From Tumebacillus sp. BK434 (GTDB lineage: Bacteria > Bacillota > Bacilli > Tumebacillales > Tumebacillaceae): a DNA stretch of 64,000 nt. Below are positions 38,408-53,639 of the stretch, one piece after another. The notes below the pieces were generated by a model. The model was not told the origin of the DNA and did no database searches. It was given only the letters and a program-made list of their open reading frames with translations. The position numbers and the translations under genes are program-made. Each line of letters begins with the position of its first letter. The stretch's first letter is position 1. The stretch is from positions 1-64,000 of the forward strand of contig NZ_SLXS01000012.1 in assembly GCF_004340785.1 (NCBI RefSeq), in the 5' to 3' direction.

Positions 38408-40483
38408 TTACTCGCCTTTGTTTTTGGCGATGATTTCAGCTGTGATCGATTTCGGGGTATCTTCGAAAGCTGCGAACTCCATCGAGTACTGGCCACGGCC
38501 CTGGGTGCGGGAACGCAAGGAAGTTGCGTAACCGAACATTTCGGAGAGCGGAACGAACGCGCGGATGACTTGTGCACCTGCACGGGTTTCCATACCTTCG
38601 ATACGACCGCGACGAGAGTTGACGTCGCCCATGATATCGCCCATGTATTCTTCCGGAACGATAACTTCAACTTTCATGATCGGCTCAAGAATTACCGGGT
38701 TCGCTTTCACTGCACCGGCTTTCAGCGCCATGGAGCCTGCGATCTTAAACGCCATCTCGGAGGAGTCGACGTCATGGTAGGAACCATCGATGATCGTAGC
38801 TTTCATGTCGATGAGCGGGTAACCAGCGAGGATACCGTTGCCCATTGCTTCTTGAATACCGTTATCAACAGCCGGGACGTATTCACGGGGAACAACGCCG
38901 CCGACGATCTTGTTTTCAAATTGGTAGCCAGCGCCGCGCTCAAGCGGTTCCAGTTCCAGCCATACGTGACCGTATTGGCCTTTACCACCGGACTGACGTA
39001 CGAATTTACCTTCGATCTTCACTTTGGAAGTGATCGTCTCTTTGTACGCAACCTGCGGCTTACCAACGTTGGTTTCAACTTTGAATTCGCGCAGGAGGCG
39101 GTCGACGATGATCTCAAGGTGCAGCTCACCCATACCGGAGATGATCGTTTGACCGGTCTCTTGGTCGGTGTAAGTTTTGAAGGTCGGGTCTTCCTCTGCG
39201 AGCTTGGAAAGCGCGATGCCCAGTTTATCCTGGTCAGCTTTCGACTTCGGCTCGAGGGAGAGGGAGATAACCGGCTCCGGGAATTCCATGGACTCGAGGA
39301 TAACAACGCTCTTCTCGTCGCACAGAGTGTCACCGGTGGTGGTGTCTTTCAGACCCACTGCAGCAGCGATGTCGCCCGAGTATACGGTCGAGATCTCTTC
39401 GCGGTGGTTCGCGTGCATTTGCAGGATACGGCCGATACGCTCACGCTTGCCCTTGGTGGAGTTCAGAACGTAGGAGCCCGAGTTCAGAACGCCGGAGTAA
39501 ACGCGGAAGAAGGCCAGTTTGCCCACAAACGGGTCAGTCATGATCTTGAACGCCAGAGCAGCGAACGGCTCCGCATCGGAGGACGGACGCTCGGTCTCTT
39601 CGCCATCTTCGGTAACACCTTTGATCGGCGGGACGTCGGTCGGTGCCGGCATGTAATCAACAACAGCATCCAGCATCGGCTGTACGCCTTTGTTCTTGTA
39701 CGAGGAACCGCACAGAACCGGGATGATCTGAACGTTGATTACGCCTTTGCGCAGAGCAGATTTGATCTCCTCGGTGGTGATCTCTTCACCTTCGAGGTAT
39801 TTCATCATCAGCTCTTCGTCAAGCTCCGCAACAGCTTCTACGAGCTGCGCGTGCAGCTCTTCTGCGCGGTCTTTGAGGTCAGCCGGGATTTCAGCTTGCT
39901 CAGAGGTTTTGCCAAGGTCATCGGTGTAGATGATCGCTGTCATGGTGACCAGGTCAACCATACCTTGGAACGTGTCTTCTGCGCCGATCGGCAATTGGAT
40001 CGGCACTGCGTTCGCTTTGAGGCGGTCGCGCATCATATCGACGCAACGGAAGAAGTCCGCGCCGGTGATGTCCATTTTGTTGACGTATGCGATACGCGGA
40101 ACGTGGTATTTATCCGCTTGGCGCCATACGGTCTCGGACTGCGGTTCTACGCCGCCCTTCGCGCAAAATACGCCAACCGAACCATCGAGGACGCGCAGGG
40201 AACGCTCAACCTCAACGGTGAAGTCCACGTGACCTGGTGTGTCGATGATGTTGATACGGTGATTGTTCCATTCTGCAGTGGTTGCAGCGGATGTGATCGT
40301 GATACCACGCTCTTGCTCCTGGACCATCCAGTCCATCGTCGCTGCACCTTCGTGCGTTTCACCGATCTTATGCACGCGGCCGGTGTAGAACAGGACGCGC
40401 TCGGTGGTGGTGGTCTTACCAGCGTCGATGTGAGCCATGATACCGATGTTTCTCGTTCTCTCAAGAGGGAACTTACGGGACAT
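38408..40483 (-). CDS. fusA: Elongation factor G
   Basis: 691 residues, ATG giving [20 protein letters not shown] behind AAGGAGG. G1 is [10 protein letters not shown]3 DTPGHVDF, G4 NKMD. Five domains are complete; domain IV carries the loop [15 protein letters not shown] that enters the decoding centre. EF-G drives translocation and, with RRF, recycling. No sign of truncation or of a paralogue nearby. Confidence 0.99.
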   Translation of the reverse strand: MSRKFPLERTRNIGIMAHIDAGKTTTTERVLFYTGRVHKIGETHEGAATMDWMVQEQERGITITSAATTAEWNNHRINIIDTPGHVDFTVEVERSLRVLDGSVGVFCAKGGVEPQSETVWRQADKYHVPRIAYVNKMDITGADFFRCVDMMRDRLKANAVPIQLPIGAEDTFQGMVDLVTMTAIIYTDDLGKTSEQAEIPADLKDRAEELHAQLVEAVAELDEELMMKYLEGEEITTEEIKSALRKGVINVQIIPVLCGSSYKNKGVQPMLDAVVDYMPAPTDVPPIKGVTEDGEETERPSSDAEPFAALAFKIMTDPFVGKLAFFRVYSGVLNSGSYVLNSTKGKRERIGRILQMHANHREEISTVYSGDIAAAVGLKDTTTGDTLCDEKSVVILESMEFPEPVISLSLEPKSKADQDKLGIALSKLAEEDPTFKTYTDQETGQTIISGMGELHLEIIVDRLLREFKVETNVGKPQVAYKETITSKVKIEGKFVRQSGGKGQYGHVWLELEPLERGAGYQFENKIVGGVVPREYVPAVDNGIQEAMGNGILAGYPLIDMKATIIDGSYHDVDSSEMAFKIAGSMALKAGAVKANPVILEPIMKVEVIVPEEYMGDIMGDVNSRRGRIEGMETRAGAQVIRAFVPLSEMFGYATSLRSRTQGRGQYSMEFAAFEDTPKSITAEIIAKNKGE

Positions 40484-40569
40484 ACGGCACATCCTCCTTT
40501 CTCAAATAAGTATAAAGGTGATCGGACAGATCCAAGAGAGAACCTATCCGAACACGTGATTTATAAATC

Positions 40570-41079
<510 letters not shown>

Positions 41080-41082
41080 TCA

Positions 41083-41502
41083 TTACTTCTTCACTTTCGG
41101 ACGCTTCGCGCCGTACTTGGAACGAGCTTGCATGCGGTCTTTCACGCCTGCAGTGTCCAGTGCGCCACGAACGATGTGGTAACGAACACCCGGAAGGTCT
41201 TTTACACGGCCGCCACGAACGAGAACAACGGAGTGTTCTTGCAAGTTGTGGCCGATACCCGGGATGTACGCGGTAACCTCGATACCGTTGGTCAAACGAA
41301 CACGCGCGTATTTACGCAGTGCGGAGTTCGGTTTCTTCGGGGTCATGGTACCTACGCGAGTGCAAACCCCACGCTTCTGCGGGGACGGCAGATCGGTTTG
41401 CTCCTTTACGAAGCTGTTGTAGCCTTTCTGCAGCGCCGGTGCAGTCGATTTTTTCTCGACGGACTTACGGCCTTTGCGTACCAATTGGTTAATTGTCGGC
41501 AT
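41083..41502 (-). CDS. rpsL: 30S ribosomal protein S12
   Basis: 139 residues from [20 protein letters not shown]. The decoding-site loops [17 protein letters not shown] (lysine at the position where streptomycin-resistance changes occur is present) and [19 protein letters not shown] are wild-type, predicting streptomycin sensitivity. First gene of the str operon. B. subtilis has rplGB (an L7Ae-like gene) between rpoC and rpsL; it is missing here. Confidence 0.98.
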   Translation of the reverse strand: MPTINQLVRKGRKSVEKKSTAPALQKGYNSFVKEQTDLPSPQKRGVCTRVGTMTPKKPNSALRKYARVRLTNGIEVTAYIPGIGHNLQEHSVVLVRGGRVKDLPGVRYHIVRGALDTAGVKDRMQARSKYGAKRPKVKK

Positions 41503-41690
41503 TGTTGCTGCACCTCCTTCCAAAGTTTCAAGTCCACAGAGCCCGGTGGCTCATGGTTAGGCAAATGAAAAAGGTAAGTGGCGAACTAACTCAGATCAGC
41601 CAGCCAAAATACCTAATGACAAGCGATGTGCGACACAGTCACCAGCAACATGACTGCTTGTCTTAACGATGACTTCAGGCACACTACGAG

Positions 41691-41719
41691 ATTGTATCAC
41701 CTAGTTTGCAGGAAGTCAA
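41691..41719 (-). promoter_or_regulatory. str-operon promoter (sigma-A)
   Basis: Minus strand: TTGACT at 41719-41714, 17-bp spacer, TACAAT at 41696-41691. Two mismatches in all. About 190 bp before rpsL; apart from this promoter and the rpoC stem-loop the 304-bp gap holds no gene. Confidence 0.8.
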
Positions 41720-41765
41720 CACCTCCGGACGGATCACATTACTTTTTTCGCGCAGTCAGCGGGAA

Positions 41766-41797
41766 GGCGCCCGCCGTGAGGGAGCGCCTTCCAGTGA
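41766..41797 (-). other. Stem-loop after rpoC, without T-tract
   Basis: Minus strand: GGAAGGCGC, 13-nt loop, GCGCCTTCC. A 9-bp perfect stem 10 nt after the rpoC stop, but followed by CGCTGACTGCGCG instead of T. It may be a weak terminator, an mRNA 3'-end protector or a processing site. Confidence 0.6.
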
Positions 41798-41806
41798 CTT
41801 GCATGA

Positions 41807-44800
41807 TTATTCAACAACAGTTTCGACCGTTTCCAGCTCGGAACCTGCGATTTCGTCGGAGTATCCGCCCTCGGTGGACAGCGTTTCCTCGTCCGTCTCG
41901 GTGCCGTCTTCGATCTTGATGTTGCGGTAGCGGGACATCCCGGTGCCGGCCGGCACCAGTTTACCGATGATAACGTTCTCTTTGAGGCCGAGCAGACGGT
42001 CCACTTTCCCCTTGATCGCCGCTTCGGTCAGGACGCGAGTGGTCTCCTGGAAGGAAGCTGCGGAGAGGAAGGAGTCGGTCTCCAGCGATGCCTTGGTGAT
42101 CCCGAGCAGCGCCGGACGAGCCACAGCCGGATCGCCGTTTCCGCTGATCAGGACAGGCTGGTTCGCCTTCTCGAATTCATAGATGTCAACATACGTGCCC
42201 GGCAGCAGCGTGGTGTCGCCTGCGTCGATGATGCGGACTTTGCGCAGCATCTGGCGAACCATGACCTCGACGTGTTTGTCGTTGATCTCAACGCCCTGCA
42301 GACGGTATACGCGCTGTACTTCGCGCAGCAGGTACATCTGCACACCGTGGATGCCTTTGACCTTCAGCATGTCTTTCGGGTCAATGGAACCTTCGGTCAG
42401 CTCGTCGCCCGCCTCGATCACCTGGCCCTTGGTCACGCGGATGCGCGAGCCGTACGGAACCGGGTAGACCTTGACTTCCGCATTGCCGGCGACTTCGATC
42501 TCGCGCTTGTCTTTGACTTCGCGAATGTCAGACACGGTGCCGTCGATCTCGGTGATGATCGCCTGACCTTTCGGGTTGCGCGCTTCGAACAGCTCTTGGA
42601 TACGCGGCAAACCTTGGGTGATGTCATCACCCGCAACGCCCCCGGTATGGAACGTACGCATGGTCAGCTGGGTACCCGGTTCGCCGATCGACTGTGCAGC
42701 GATGATGCCGACCGCTTCGCCGATCTCGACCATGTTGCCGGTCGCCAGGTTGCGGCCGTAGCAGTTGATGCAGACGCCGTGCTGGGTGCGGCAGGCGGTG
42801 ACGGAACGGATGTAGACGCGCTCGATGTTCGCCGCGATGATCGTGCGGCCCATCTCTTCGTCGATCAGTTCGTTCATGTCGACGATCACTTCACCCGTCT
42901 CCGGATGAACGACCTGCTGGAAGGAAATGCGGCCGACGATGCGGTCGAACAATTCCTCGATGACTTCCTTGCCGTCGCGGATCTCTTCCGCCCAGACGCC
43001 TTTGTCGGTGCCGCAGTCTTGCTGGCGGACGATGACGTCTTGCGCGACGTCGACGAGGCGGCGGGTGAGATAACCGGAGTCGGCGGTGCGGAGCGCGGTA
43101 TCGGCGAGACCTTTGCGGGCACCGTGCGTCGAGATGAAGTACTCGAGTACGGTGAGGCCTTCGCGGAAGTTCGACTTGATCGGCAACTCGATGATCCGGC
43201 CGGACGGGTTCGCCATCAGACCGCGCATCCCGGCGAGCTGGGTGATCTGCGATACGTTACCGCGCGCACCGGAGTGCGCCATCATGTAAATCGGGTTGTA
43301 GCGGTCCAGCGAGCCCATCAGCACAGACGTGATCTCGTCTTTTGCTTTCGACCAGACGGAGATGACGCGGTCATAGCGCTCGTCGTCGGTGATCAGGCCG
43401 CGGCGGAACTGCTTGGTGACCGATGCGACTTTCTCTTCCGCTTGCGTGATGATCTCATACTTCGCCGACGGCACGATGATGTCGGCCACGGAGATGGTGA
43501 TCCCGGCTCTGGTCGAGAACTTGAACGCCATCGCCTTGATTCTGTCGAGCGTCTCCGAAGTGATCGTCGTTCCATAGCGGCGGAAGCATTCCGCGATAAT
43601 CTGTCCGATGTAGCCTTTGACGACTGCCGACTGCGGTTCCATCGCAGCAGCTGCCGCACGGAAGTCGGACGACTTGTCGAAGATAAAGAACTCATCCGGA
43701 GTCCCTTTGAGCAGGTTCTCCTTCTTCGCGGAGTTGATGTACGGGAAGTCGGCCGGGAAGATTTCGTTGAAGACGATCTTGCCCGGGGTGGTGATCAGGT
43801 ATGAATCATGCTGCTGCGGAGTGAACGAGGTCTTGCCGAGCACTTTCGCCGGGATGATGATCCGGGTGTGCAGCGACACTTGACCCATGTCGTACGCGAG
43901 CAGCGCTTCTGTCGTCGAGTGGAACACGCGTCCTTCGCCCGGTTCGCCTACGCGGTCCATGGTCAGGTAGTACGAGCCGAGAACCATGTCCTGCGTCGGG
44001 GTGACGACCGGTTTGCCGTCTTTCGGGTTGAGGATGTTGTGTGCTGCCAGCATCAGGAGGCGCGCTTCTGCCTGCGCTTCTGCGGAGAGCGGAACGTGCA
44101 CAGCCATCTGGTCGCCGTCAAAGTCGGCGTTGTATGCCGTACAGACGAGCGGATGCAGTTTGATCGCGCGGCCTTCGACCAGCGTCGGTTCGAACGCCTG
44201 GATGCCCAGACGGTGCAAGGTTGGTGCGCGGTTGAGCAGCACCGGATGCTCCCTGATCACCTCTTCGAGCACATCCCAGACTTCTGCCGAGACGCGTTCG
44301 ACTTTGCGCTTCGCGCTCTTGATGTTGTGCGCGAGGCCTTTGGCGACCAGTTCCTTCATGACGAACGGCTTGAACAGCTCGAGCGCCATCTCTTTCGGCA
44401 GACCGCACTGGTACATGCGCAGGTGCGGACCGACGACGATAACGGAACGGCCGGAGTAGTCGACGCGCTTCCCGAGCAGGTTCTGACGGAAGCGGCCCTG
44501 CTTCCCTTTCAGCATGTGCGAGAGGGATTTGAGCGGACGGTTGCCAGGACCCGTGACCGGACGGCCGCGGCGGCCGTTGTCGATCAGCGCGTCTACCGCT
44601 TCCTGCAGCATCCGCTTCTCGTTTTGTACGATGATGTCCGGAGCTCCGAGGTCAAGCAGACGCTTGAGACGGTTGTTCCGGTTGATCACGCGGCGATACA
44701 GGTCGTTCAAGTCGGAGGTCGCGAAGCGGCCGCCGTCGAGCTGGACCATCGGGCGCAGTTCCGGCGGGATGACCGGGAGCACGTCGAGGATCATCCAAGA

Positions 44801-45469
44801 CGGCGCGTTGGTCGAAGTGCGGAACGCTTCCATGACTTCCAGACGCTTGATCGCACGGTTGCGGCGCTGGCCTTGCGCAGTCTTCAGCTCTTCTTTGAGC
44901 TGCACGACTTCTTTCTCGACTTCGACTTGGAGCAGAAGCTTTTTGATCGCTTCAGCACCCATGCCGGCTTCGAATGCGTAGCCGTATTTTTCGCGGTACG
45001 AACGGTATTCCTTCTCGGAGAGCAGCTGCTTGTATTCAAGCGGCGTATCGCCGGCGGAAGTTACCACGTAGGAGGCGAAATAGATGACTTCCTCGAGCGA
45101 GCGCGGGCTCATGTCGAGCACGAGGCCCATGCGGCTCGGGATGCCTTTGAAGTACCAGATATGGGAGACCGGGGCAGCAAGTTCGATGTGCCCCATACGC
45201 TCCCGACGGACTTTGGCCCGCGTGACTTCGACACCGCAGCGGTCACAGACGACGCCTTTATAGCGAACGCGCTTGTACTTGCCGCAATGACATTCCCAGT
45301 CACGGGTGGGTCCGAAGATTTTTTCGCAGAACAGACCTTCTTTTTCAGGCTTGAGGGTCCGGTAGTTGATCGTCTCAGGTTTCTTGACTTCCCCGTGCGA
45401 CCACGAGCGGATCTTTTCCGGGGATGCCAACCCGATCTTCATATACTCAAAGTTGTTGACGTCCAACAA
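41807..45469 (-). CDS. rpoC: RNA polymerase subunit beta'
   Basis: 1220 residues. Zinc ribbon [19 protein letters not shown] near residue 60, catalytic NADFDGD near 450, trigger loop/bridge-helix region [20 protein letters not shown] near 740, and the second zinc site with [17 protein letters not shown] near 890. The start appears to be TTG (45469) behind GGGAGGT with 8-nt spacing; the next codon is also TTG. Length fits bacillar beta' (about 1199-1220). The acidic C-terminal tail (residues 1185-1220) is slightly longer than usual. It lies 23 nt after rpoB. Confidence 0.98.
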   Translation of the reverse strand: MLDVNNFEYMKIGLASPEKIRSWSHGEVKKPETINYRTLKPEKEGLFCEKIFGPTRDWECHCGKYKRVRYKGVVCDRCGVEVTRAKVRRERMGHIELAAPVSHIWYFKGIPSRMGLVLDMSPRSLEEVIYFASYVVTSAGDTPLEYKQLLSEKEYRSYREKYGYAFEAGMGAEAIKKLLLQVEVEKEVVQLKEELKTAQGQRRNRAIKRLEVMEAFRTSTNAPSWMILDVLPVIPPELRPMVQLDGGRFATSDLNDLYRRVINRNNRLKRLLDLGAPDIIVQNEKRMLQEAVDALIDNGRRGRPVTGPGNRPLKSLSHMLKGKQGRFRQNLLGKRVDYSGRSVIVVGPHLRMYQCGLPKEMALELFKPFVMKELVAKGLAHNIKSAKRKVERVSAEVWDVLEEVIREHPVLLNRAPTLHRLGIQAFEPTLVEGRAIKLHPLVCTAYNADFDGDQMAVHVPLSAEAQAEARLLMLAAHNILNPKDGKPVVTPTQDMVLGSYYLTMDRVGEPGEGRVFHSTTEALLAYDMGQVSLHTRIIIPAKVLGKTSFTPQQHDSYLITTPGKIVFNEIFPADFPYINSAKKENLLKGTPDEFFIFDKSSDFRAAAAAMEPQSAVVKGYIGQIIAECFRRYGTTITSETLDRIKAMAFKFSTRAGITISVADIIVPSAKYEIITQAEEKVASVTKQFRRGLITDDERYDRVISVWSKAKDEITSVLMGSLDRYNPIYMMAHSGARGNVSQITQLAGMRGLMANPSGRIIELPIKSNFREGLTVLEYFISTHGARKGLADTALRTADSGYLTRRLVDVAQDVIVRQQDCGTDKGVWAEEIRDGKEVIEELFDRIVGRISFQQVVHPETGEVIVDMNELIDEEMGRTIIAANIERVYIRSVTACRTQHGVCINCYGRNLATGNMVEIGEAVGIIAAQSIGEPGTQLTMRTFHTGGVAGDDITQGLPRIQELFEARNPKGQAIITEIDGTVSDIREVKDKREIEVAGNAEVKVYPVPYGSRIRVTKGQVIEAGDELTEGSIDPKDMLKVKGIHGVQMYLLREVQRVYRLQGVEINDKHVEVMVRQMLRKVRIIDAGDTTLLPGTYVDIYEFEKANQPVLISGNGDPAVARPALLGITKASLETDSFLSAASFQETTRVLTEAAIKGKVDRLLGLKENVIIGKLVPAGTGMSRYRNIKIEDGTETDEETLSTEGGYSDEIAGSELETVETVVE

Positions 45470-45492
45470 GGGGCCTACCTCCCTTTCCGTTC

Positions 45493-49026
<3,534 letters not shown>

Positions 49027-49235
49027 ATCTGTCACCCCTCATACCTTTGATCCACACACTCGCTCGCACCCAAAAAAATAAAATGCGATACGTTATGTAA
49101 ACACATTTCGAAAAACCACGTAATATTTAGTCGTTACCAAAATACCCGCGAATTATTCAAGGAATCTTTCCAGAAAACAGGTGTTGATTCATGAAAAACT
49201 GCGCATGGGGGCACTTTGGCAGTATGCATTTCATA

Positions 49236-49264
49236 ACTATACTACAATGGAAAAACAGTGTCAA
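49236..49264 (-). promoter_or_regulatory. rpoBC promoter (sigma-A)
   Basis: Minus strand: TTGACA at 49264-49259, 17-bp spacer, TATAGT at 49241-49236; one mismatch in all. It starts 12 bp after the methyltransferase stop and gives a ~200-nt untranslated leader, which has no obvious terminator hairpin. Confidence 0.85.
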
Positions 49265-49276
49265 CCTAGAAGCTTC

Positions 49277-49885
49277 TTACTTCGCCAAAACTCCTTGACA
49301 GCGAAAAATCCGAAACCCGGCGTCCCGAGCCACGTCTTCCACCGAGTCAAACAGCTCTTCGAGCTTTTTCTTCGCAGACGGCGCACCTTGCTTCTTTTGA
49401 ATGACCACCCACAGCTCGCCGCCCGCGGTGAGGTGTTCGGCCGCTCCTTCGAAGATCGAGTGCACCACCGCTTTGCCGGCGCGGATCGGCGGATTGGTCA
49501 GGATCACATCGAATTTCTCAGCGGCCACTTTTTCAAAACGGTCGCTGACGATCGCCTTCGCACCTGGCGCCAAGTTCTGGTCGATATTTTTTTGCGCCAG
49601 TTCCACCGCACGTTCATTGACATCGACCATGGTGACCTCACCGCTTTCGGCCAACAGCGCCGCCGTGATCCCGATCGGCCCATAGCCGCAGCCGACATCG
49701 AGAACTTTCGCGCCTGCCGGAATCTCCATCGTCTCAATCAACAGCTGGCTGCCGAAATCGACGCCGCCTTTGGAGAAAACGCCGGCATCGGTCCAAAACG
49801 TGAGATTGAACCCGCGCAAGGTAACGCGGATGGTGCGGATGTCGTGTTCCACATTCGGCTGATTGGTAAAATAATGATCGCCCAC
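49277..49885 (-). CDS. RsmC-like class I methyltransferase (YbxB type)
   Basis: 202 residues from GTG behind GGGAGG (7-nt spacing). SAM-binding motif I is VLDVGCGYGPIG near 60; the catalytic NPPIRAG near 127 is the NPPF-type motif of N2-guanine methyltransferases, such as RsmC acting on 16S rRNA. B. subtilis has an equivalent gene (ybxB) between rplL and rpoB. Predicted substrate is rRNA or a guanine in RNA, by family only. It is followed by the rpoB promoter and preceded by the rplL terminator. Confidence 0.9.
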   Translation of the reverse strand: MGDHYFTNQPNVEHDIRTIRVTLRGFNLTFWTDAGVFSKGGVDFGSQLLIETMEIPAGAKVLDVGCGYGPIGITAALLAESGEVTMVDVNERAVELAQKNIDQNLAPGAKAIVSDRFEKVAAEKFDVILTNPPIRAGKAVVHSIFEGAAEHLTAGGELWVVIQKKQGAPSAKKKLEELFDSVEDVARDAGFRIFRCQGVLAK

Positions 49886-49948
49886 GAACACACCTCCCAA
49901 TGTATACTTTGCCCAATTCCTTCATTATCTAGTAGTGGGAAAACTTCA

Positions 49949-49980
49949 TAAAAAAAGCACCCTGCAACGAGGCAAGGTGC
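49949..49980 (-). terminator. Terminator after rplJ-rplL
   Basis: Minus strand: AGCACCTTGC, 5-nt loop, TGCAGGGTGCT then TTTTTTT, 20 nt after the rplL stop. Confidence 0.93.
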
Positions 49981-50000
49981 TTCTTTCGCCGAAAGGGCAA

Positions 50001-50366
50001 TTACTTAACTTCAACAGACGCGCCAGCTTCTTCGAGCTTCGCTTTGATGGAGTCAGCTTCTTCTTTGGAAACTTTCTCTTTCAGAGCTTTCGGAGCGTTG
50101 TCAACGATTTCTTTTGCTTCTTTCAGGCCCAGGCCGGTCAGTTCGCGAACAACTTTGATAACGTTGATCTTGGAAGCGCCAGCGGAGGTCAGGATAACGT
50201 CGAATTCGGATTGCTCTTCAACAGCTGCGCCGCCAGCAGCGCCGCCAGCCATAACCATCGGAGCTGCAGCAGTTACGCCGAATTCTTCTTCGATTGCTTT
50301 TACCAGGTCGTTCAGTTCGAGAACGGACATGCCTTTAATGGCTTCAATGATTTGCTCTTTAGACAT
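50001..50366 (-). CDS. rplL: 50S ribosomal protein L7/L12
   Basis: 121 residues. N-terminal dimerisation domain (1-35), an Ala/Gly hinge ([16 protein letters not shown], 36-50), and the factor-binding C-terminal domain ([20 protein letters not shown]...). Two dimers or more bind L10 to form the stalk that recruits EF-G, EF-Tu and IF-2. 46 nt after rplJ, ended by a strong terminator. Confidence 0.99.
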   Translation of the reverse strand: MSKEQIIEAIKGMSVLELNDLVKAIEEEFGVTAAAPMVMAGGAAGGAAVEEQSEFDVILTSAGASKINVIKVVRELTGLGLKEAKEIVDNAPKALKEKVSKEEADSIKAKLEEAGASVEVK

Positions 50367-50412
50367 TAGAGAGACCTCCTAGAAATGGTGTATTAGTTGT
50401 GGTGCGTAGCAG

Positions 50413-50904
50413 TTACGCTTGCTCTTTCTGGTCAGCAATCTGAGATACAGCGTATGCCAGGTTGCGCATCGGAGCTTGAAGGACGCTAAGCAGCATGGAA
50501 AGCAGACCTTCGCGGTTCGGCAGTTCTGCCAGAGCCGTTACTTCTTCCAGGCCGATGACCTTACCCTCAACGATACCAGCTTTCAGTTCCAGAGCTTTGT
50601 GCTCTTTCGCGAAAGTGTTGAGGATTTTTGCCGGTGCTACAACATCGTCAGTGGAGAACGCGATTGCGTTCGGGCCGGTCAGGTATTGGTTGACTTCGCC
50701 CAGGTTGACTTGTTCAGCTGCACGACGGGTCATGGTGTTCTTCAGAACGCGGAACTCGATACCTGCTTCGCGCAGACGCTTACGCAGTTCGGTCGCTTCC
50801 GCCACGGTCAGACCGCGGTAGTCAGCGATGATCGTGGACTTGGAGTTCTGAAGCTTCTCAGCAATCTCATTGACGAGAGCTACTTTTTCCTCACGGATTC
50901 CCAT
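50413..50904 (-). CDS. rplJ: 50S ribosomal protein L10
   Basis: 163 residues. N-terminal RNA-binding domain ([20 protein letters not shown]) and the C-terminal helix ([20 protein letters not shown]) that holds L7/L12 dimers. ATG is behind AGGAGGTG. Expression is expected to be autoregulated through the L10 leader directly upstream, where L10 or the L10-L12 complex favours termination. Confidence 0.98.
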   Translation of the reverse strand: MGIREEKVALVNEIAEKLQNSKSTIIADYRGLTVAEATELRKRLREAGIEFRVLKNTMTRRAAEQVNLGEVNQYLTGPNAIAFSTDDVVAPAKILNTFAKEHKALELKAGIVEGKVIGLEEVTALAELPNREGLLSMLLSVLQAPMRNLAYAVSQIADQKEQA

Positions 50905-50934
50905 TCGTTACACCTCCTGTGTGCTTCTTAATCA

Positions 50935-51074
50935 AGAAGAAAACCCCCGCAGACAGTCTACGAGGGCATAAGTTACCTAGTTAAAGGTGAAACTTCTTGA
51001 TCCTCGGCAGGACTTTAAGTCAAGTGACCTTGACACCTGCTGTCTGCGGTTCGTTGTTATTCACTTCGCAACAG
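50935..51074 (-). ncRNA. Ribosomal protein L10 leader RNA
   Basis: On the minus strand the leader starts GAACCGCAGACAGCAGGTG and contains the L10-binding kink-turn region and AAGTCCTGCCGAGGA, as in the known bacillar L10 leader. CCGCAGACAG (transcript side of 51049-51040) is a perfect 10-base complement of CTGTCTGCGG (50956-50947), which is also the 3' half of the terminator, giving mutually exclusive antiterminator and terminator forms. Confidence 0.9.
50940..50966 (-). terminator. Attenuator of the L10 leader
   Basis: Minus strand: CCCTCGTAGAC then GTCTGCGGGGG and TTTTC. Eleven complementary positions, some G-U, with a very tight loop. Confidence 0.82.
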
Positions 51075-51079
51075 AAGCT

Positions 51080-51108
51080 ATATTATCATGCTTGACCGCG
51101 AAAGTCAA
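51080..51108 (-). promoter_or_regulatory. rplJL promoter (sigma-A)
   Basis: Minus strand: TTGACT at 51108-51103, 17-bp spacer, TAATAT at 51085-51080, immediately before the L10 leader. Confidence 0.75.
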
Positions 51109-51137
51109 AGCATATTGCACGCATTCTTTTGTGGTAC

Positions 51138-51821
51138 TTATTGCAGGTTGACTTTTACGCCCGGGCCCATGGTGGAGGACACGGTTACGTTGCGCATGTA
51201 CTGGCCTTTCGCGGAAGCCGGTTTCGCTTTTTGCAGGGTGTCAACCAGCGTGTTGAGGTTCTCGATCAGCTTGTCGGATTCGAAGGATACTTTGCCGATC
51301 GGTGCGTGGATGTTACCCGCACGGTCAACGCGGTATTCGATCTTACCAGCTTTGATCTCGTTTACAGCTTTGGTCACGTCGAAAGTGACGGTACCGGTCT
51401 TCGGGTTCGGCATGAGGCCTTTCGGACCCAGCACGCGACCCAGTTTACCAACCGAAGCCATCATGTCCGGAGTTGCGACGACAGCGTCGAAATCGAACCA
51501 GCCTTGGTTGATCTTGTTGATCATGTCTTCATCGCCAACGAAGTCTGCGCCTGCAGCTTCCGCTTCTTTCGCCTTGTCACCTTTCGCGAACACGAGAACG
51601 CGAGATACTTTACCGGTGCCATGCGGCAGAACGACTGCACCGCGGATTGCCTGGTCAGCTTTCTTCGGGTCAACGCCCAGACGGAAAGCAACTTCGACAG
51701 TTTCGTCGAACTTTGCAACAGCGGTCTTCTTTACGAGTTCGATCGCCTCAGCCACGTCGTACTGAGTATCGCGATCAACGAGCTTCACAGCTTCAGCGTA
51801 TTTCTTGCCTACTTTTGCCAT
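51138..51821 (-). CDS. rplA: 50S ribosomal protein L1
   Basis: 227 residues from [20 protein letters not shown] behind GGAGGA. Two-domain L1 with [20 protein letters not shown] and [19 protein letters not shown]; it forms the mobile L1 stalk that moves E-site tRNA. In many bacteria L1 represses the rplKA operon. It follows rplK by 106 nt, a long gap for this pair. Confidence 0.98.
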   Translation of the reverse strand: MAKVGKKYAEAVKLVDRDTQYDVAEAIELVKKTAVAKFDETVEVAFRLGVDPKKADQAIRGAVVLPHGTGKVSRVLVFAKGDKAKEAEAAGADFVGDEDMINKINQGWFDFDAVVATPDMMASVGKLGRVLGPKGLMPNPKTGTVTFDVTKAVNEIKAGKIEYRVDRAGNIHAPIGKVSFESDKLIENLNTLVDTLQKAKPASAKGQYMRNVTVSSTMGPGVKVNLQ

Positions 51822-51927
51822 TGATCTTTCCTCCTTATGTGGTAATGACGGTACAAAGTAACCTCCCACGAATAAGGGTTGGCAGAGACCCGCCAACCCG
51901 ACGAAGAAACGAAGCTAATGCAAGTGA

Positions 51928-52353
51928 TTAGTCTTCGATTACGATGCCCATAGAGCGTGCGGTGCCTTCAACCATGCGCATTGCAGCTTCCACAGATGCA
52001 GCGTTGAGGTCAACCATTTTGGATTCAGCGATTTCGCGAACCTTGTCACGCTTAACAGTTGCAACTTTCTTCTTGTTCGGTTCGCCGGAACCGGACTCGA
52101 TGCCTGCTGCTTTTTTCAGCAGAACAGCTGCCGGCGGAGTCTTCGTTTCGAAAGTAAAGGAACGGTCTTCATAAACCGTGATGACAACCGGGATAATCAG
52201 GCCTGCCTGTTCAGCGGTACGAGCGTTGAACTCTTTGCAGAAGCCCATGATGTTTACCCCAGCCTGACCAAGCGCCGGACCTACCGGCGGAGCAGGGGTG
52301 GCCTTTGCTGCCGGAATTTGCAGCTTCACGATTTTGGTAACTTTTTTAGCCAC
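51928..52353 (-). CDS. rplK: 50S ribosomal protein L11
   Basis: 141 residues, the family standard, from GTG giving (M)[20 protein letters not shown] behind [27 protein letters not shown] and the C-terminal [20 protein letters not shown] bind the GTPase-associated centre of 23S rRNA; L11 is needed for RelA-type signalling and thiopeptide binding. 105 nt after nusG. Confidence 0.98.
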   Translation of the reverse strand: MAKKVTKIVKLQIPAAKATPAPPVGPALGQAGVNIMGFCKEFNARTAEQAGLIIPVVITVYEDRSFTFETKTPPAAVLLKKAAGIESGSGEPNKKKVATVKRDKVREIAESKMVDLNAASVEAAMRMVEGTARSMGIVIED

Positions 52354-52458
52354 TACGTCCACCTCCTTCTTCACAAGATGTGGTCAACGGGACTAGCCCT
52401 CCCACTAAAATTGGCCCATGATGGGTGAGATCACAGACCAACGCAATACCAGACAAGA

Positions 52459-53001
52459 TTATAACTTCTCCACCTGTTCGAAGTCAAGCTCAAGTGGGGT
52501 TTCGCGTCCGAACATAGAGACCAGAACTTTGAGCTTCTGCTTGTCCTCTTGGATCTCCTCGATCGAACCCACAAAGTTTGCAAACGGCCCTTCGACGATG
52601 CGAACGGCTTCTTTGAGGGTATAATCCACCTTTTTGCGAGTCTCATCCACACCCATAGACTTAAGGATGGTCTTGACTTCAGACGGCAACAGAGGAGTCG
52701 GCTTGGAACCAGCCCCAGCGGATCCGACAAAGCCTGTTACACCTGGTGTGTTGCGCACGACGTACCAAGAATCGTCGGTCATGATCATCTCCACGAGCAC
52801 GTAGCCCGGGAAGACCTTGCGCATTACCGATTTCTTCTTGCCGTTTTTGATCTCCGTTTCCTCTTCGACAGGGACGAGGACACGGAAAATCTTGTCTTCC
52901 ATCTCCATCGAATGCACGCGCTTTTCAAGGTTGGTTTTCACCTTGTTTTCGTAACCAGAGTAGGTATGCACGACATACCAGCGTTTCTCCAATTGTTCCA
53001 T
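52459..53001 (-). CDS. nusG: Transcription elongation/pausing factor NusG
   Basis: 180 residues. NGN domain (1-110) starts KRWYVVHTYSGYENKVKTNL and has the polymerase-binding VFPGYVLVEM; the KOW domain (VRIVEGPFANFVGSIEEIQE) follows from ~125. NusG increases processivity and, in bacilli, sequence-specific pausing; S10 (NusE) and rpoBC of the same window are its partners. 57 nt after secE. Confidence 0.98.
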   Translation of the reverse strand: MEQLEKRWYVVHTYSGYENKVKTNLEKRVHSMEMEDKIFRVLVPVEEETEIKNGKKKSVMRKVFPGYVLVEMIMTDDSWYVVRNTPGVTGFVGSAGAGSKPTPLLPSEVKTILKSMGVDETRKKVDYTLKEAVRIVEGPFANFVGSIEEIQEDKQKLKVLVSMFGRETPLELDFEQVEKL

Positions 53002-53058
53002 GTACGCGAGGGCAGGATGCCCTTCCCCCCTTGTTTGGTGAAAAGTTACTGTGTCTTG

Positions 53059-53295
53059 TTACGCTCCCAGCCCAATCATCTTGAGCAGGTAGCTGATCCC
53101 GAGGTCAAAACCAAAGACCAACAGGATGATGAAGATACACGTCCCCATGACCACCATCGTATAGCTCGTAAGCTCTTTGCGGTTGGGCCAGCGAACGCGC
53201 TTCAGCTCGCCCCACGCGTCCTTGAAAAACTGGACGGAGCGCTTGAAAAAGCCGGGGCGTGTTTGTTTCTGTTCACCTGCAACAGAACTAGCCAT
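53059..53295 (-). CDS. secE: Protein translocase subunit SecE
   Basis: 78 residues, the short single-span SecE of Gram-positives. The amphipathic helix with KDAWGELKRVRWPNRKELTS (conserved W-P) lies on the membrane, followed by one transmembrane helix (residues ~48-70). It clamps SecY. Located between rpmG and nusG as in most bacteria. Confidence 0.97.
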   Translation of the reverse strand: MASSVAGEQKQTRPGFFKRSVQFFKDAWGELKRVRWPNRKELTSYTMVVMGTCIFIILLVFGFDLGISYLLKMIGLGA

Positions 53296-53325
53296 GTGTG
53301 ATTTCCCCCTTAAAAAAGGGCACCA

Positions 53326-53475
53326 TTAGCGAGTTTCACGGTGCGCAGTATGAGTGTTGCAGAACTTGCAAAACTTCTTCAACTCGATGCGGTCGGGGTT
53401 GTTCTTCTTATTCTTTTTGGTGATGTAGTTGCGTTGCTTGCAATCGGTGCAAGCCAGGGTCACGTTAACTCGCAT
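53326..53475 (-). CDS. rpmG: 50S ribosomal protein L33, zinc form
   Basis: 49 residues read directly from the [23 protein letters not shown], then [20 protein letters not shown] and THTAHRETR. The CxxC...CxxC pairs bind zinc, so this is the zinc-dependent paralogue. ATG is 9 nt after AGGAGGTG. First gene before secE-nusG, driven by its own promoter. Confidence 0.96.
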   Translation of the reverse strand: MRVNVTLACTDCKQRNYITKKNKKNNPDRIELKKFCKFCNTHTAHRETR

Positions 53476-53541
53476 CTATGACACCTCCTAGCTGGATGCT
53501 CTAAATATCAAAACTTGTCCATTCTCATGGATACCCATATA

Positions 53542-53570
53542 AATTTAGCACAACGCCTAGTTGATGTCAA
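53542..53570 (-). promoter_or_regulatory. rpmG-secE-nusG promoter (sigma-A)
   Basis: Minus strand: TTGACA at 53570-53565, 17-bp spacer, TAAATT at 53547-53542, about 65 bp before rpmG. Confidence 0.75.
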
Positions 53571-53639
53571 CCGAACTGCCTTGATACTAGGATTGACAAC
53601 AAAGCCCACCGTTAAACCGCTCCCGCAGGCGGGCAACAA

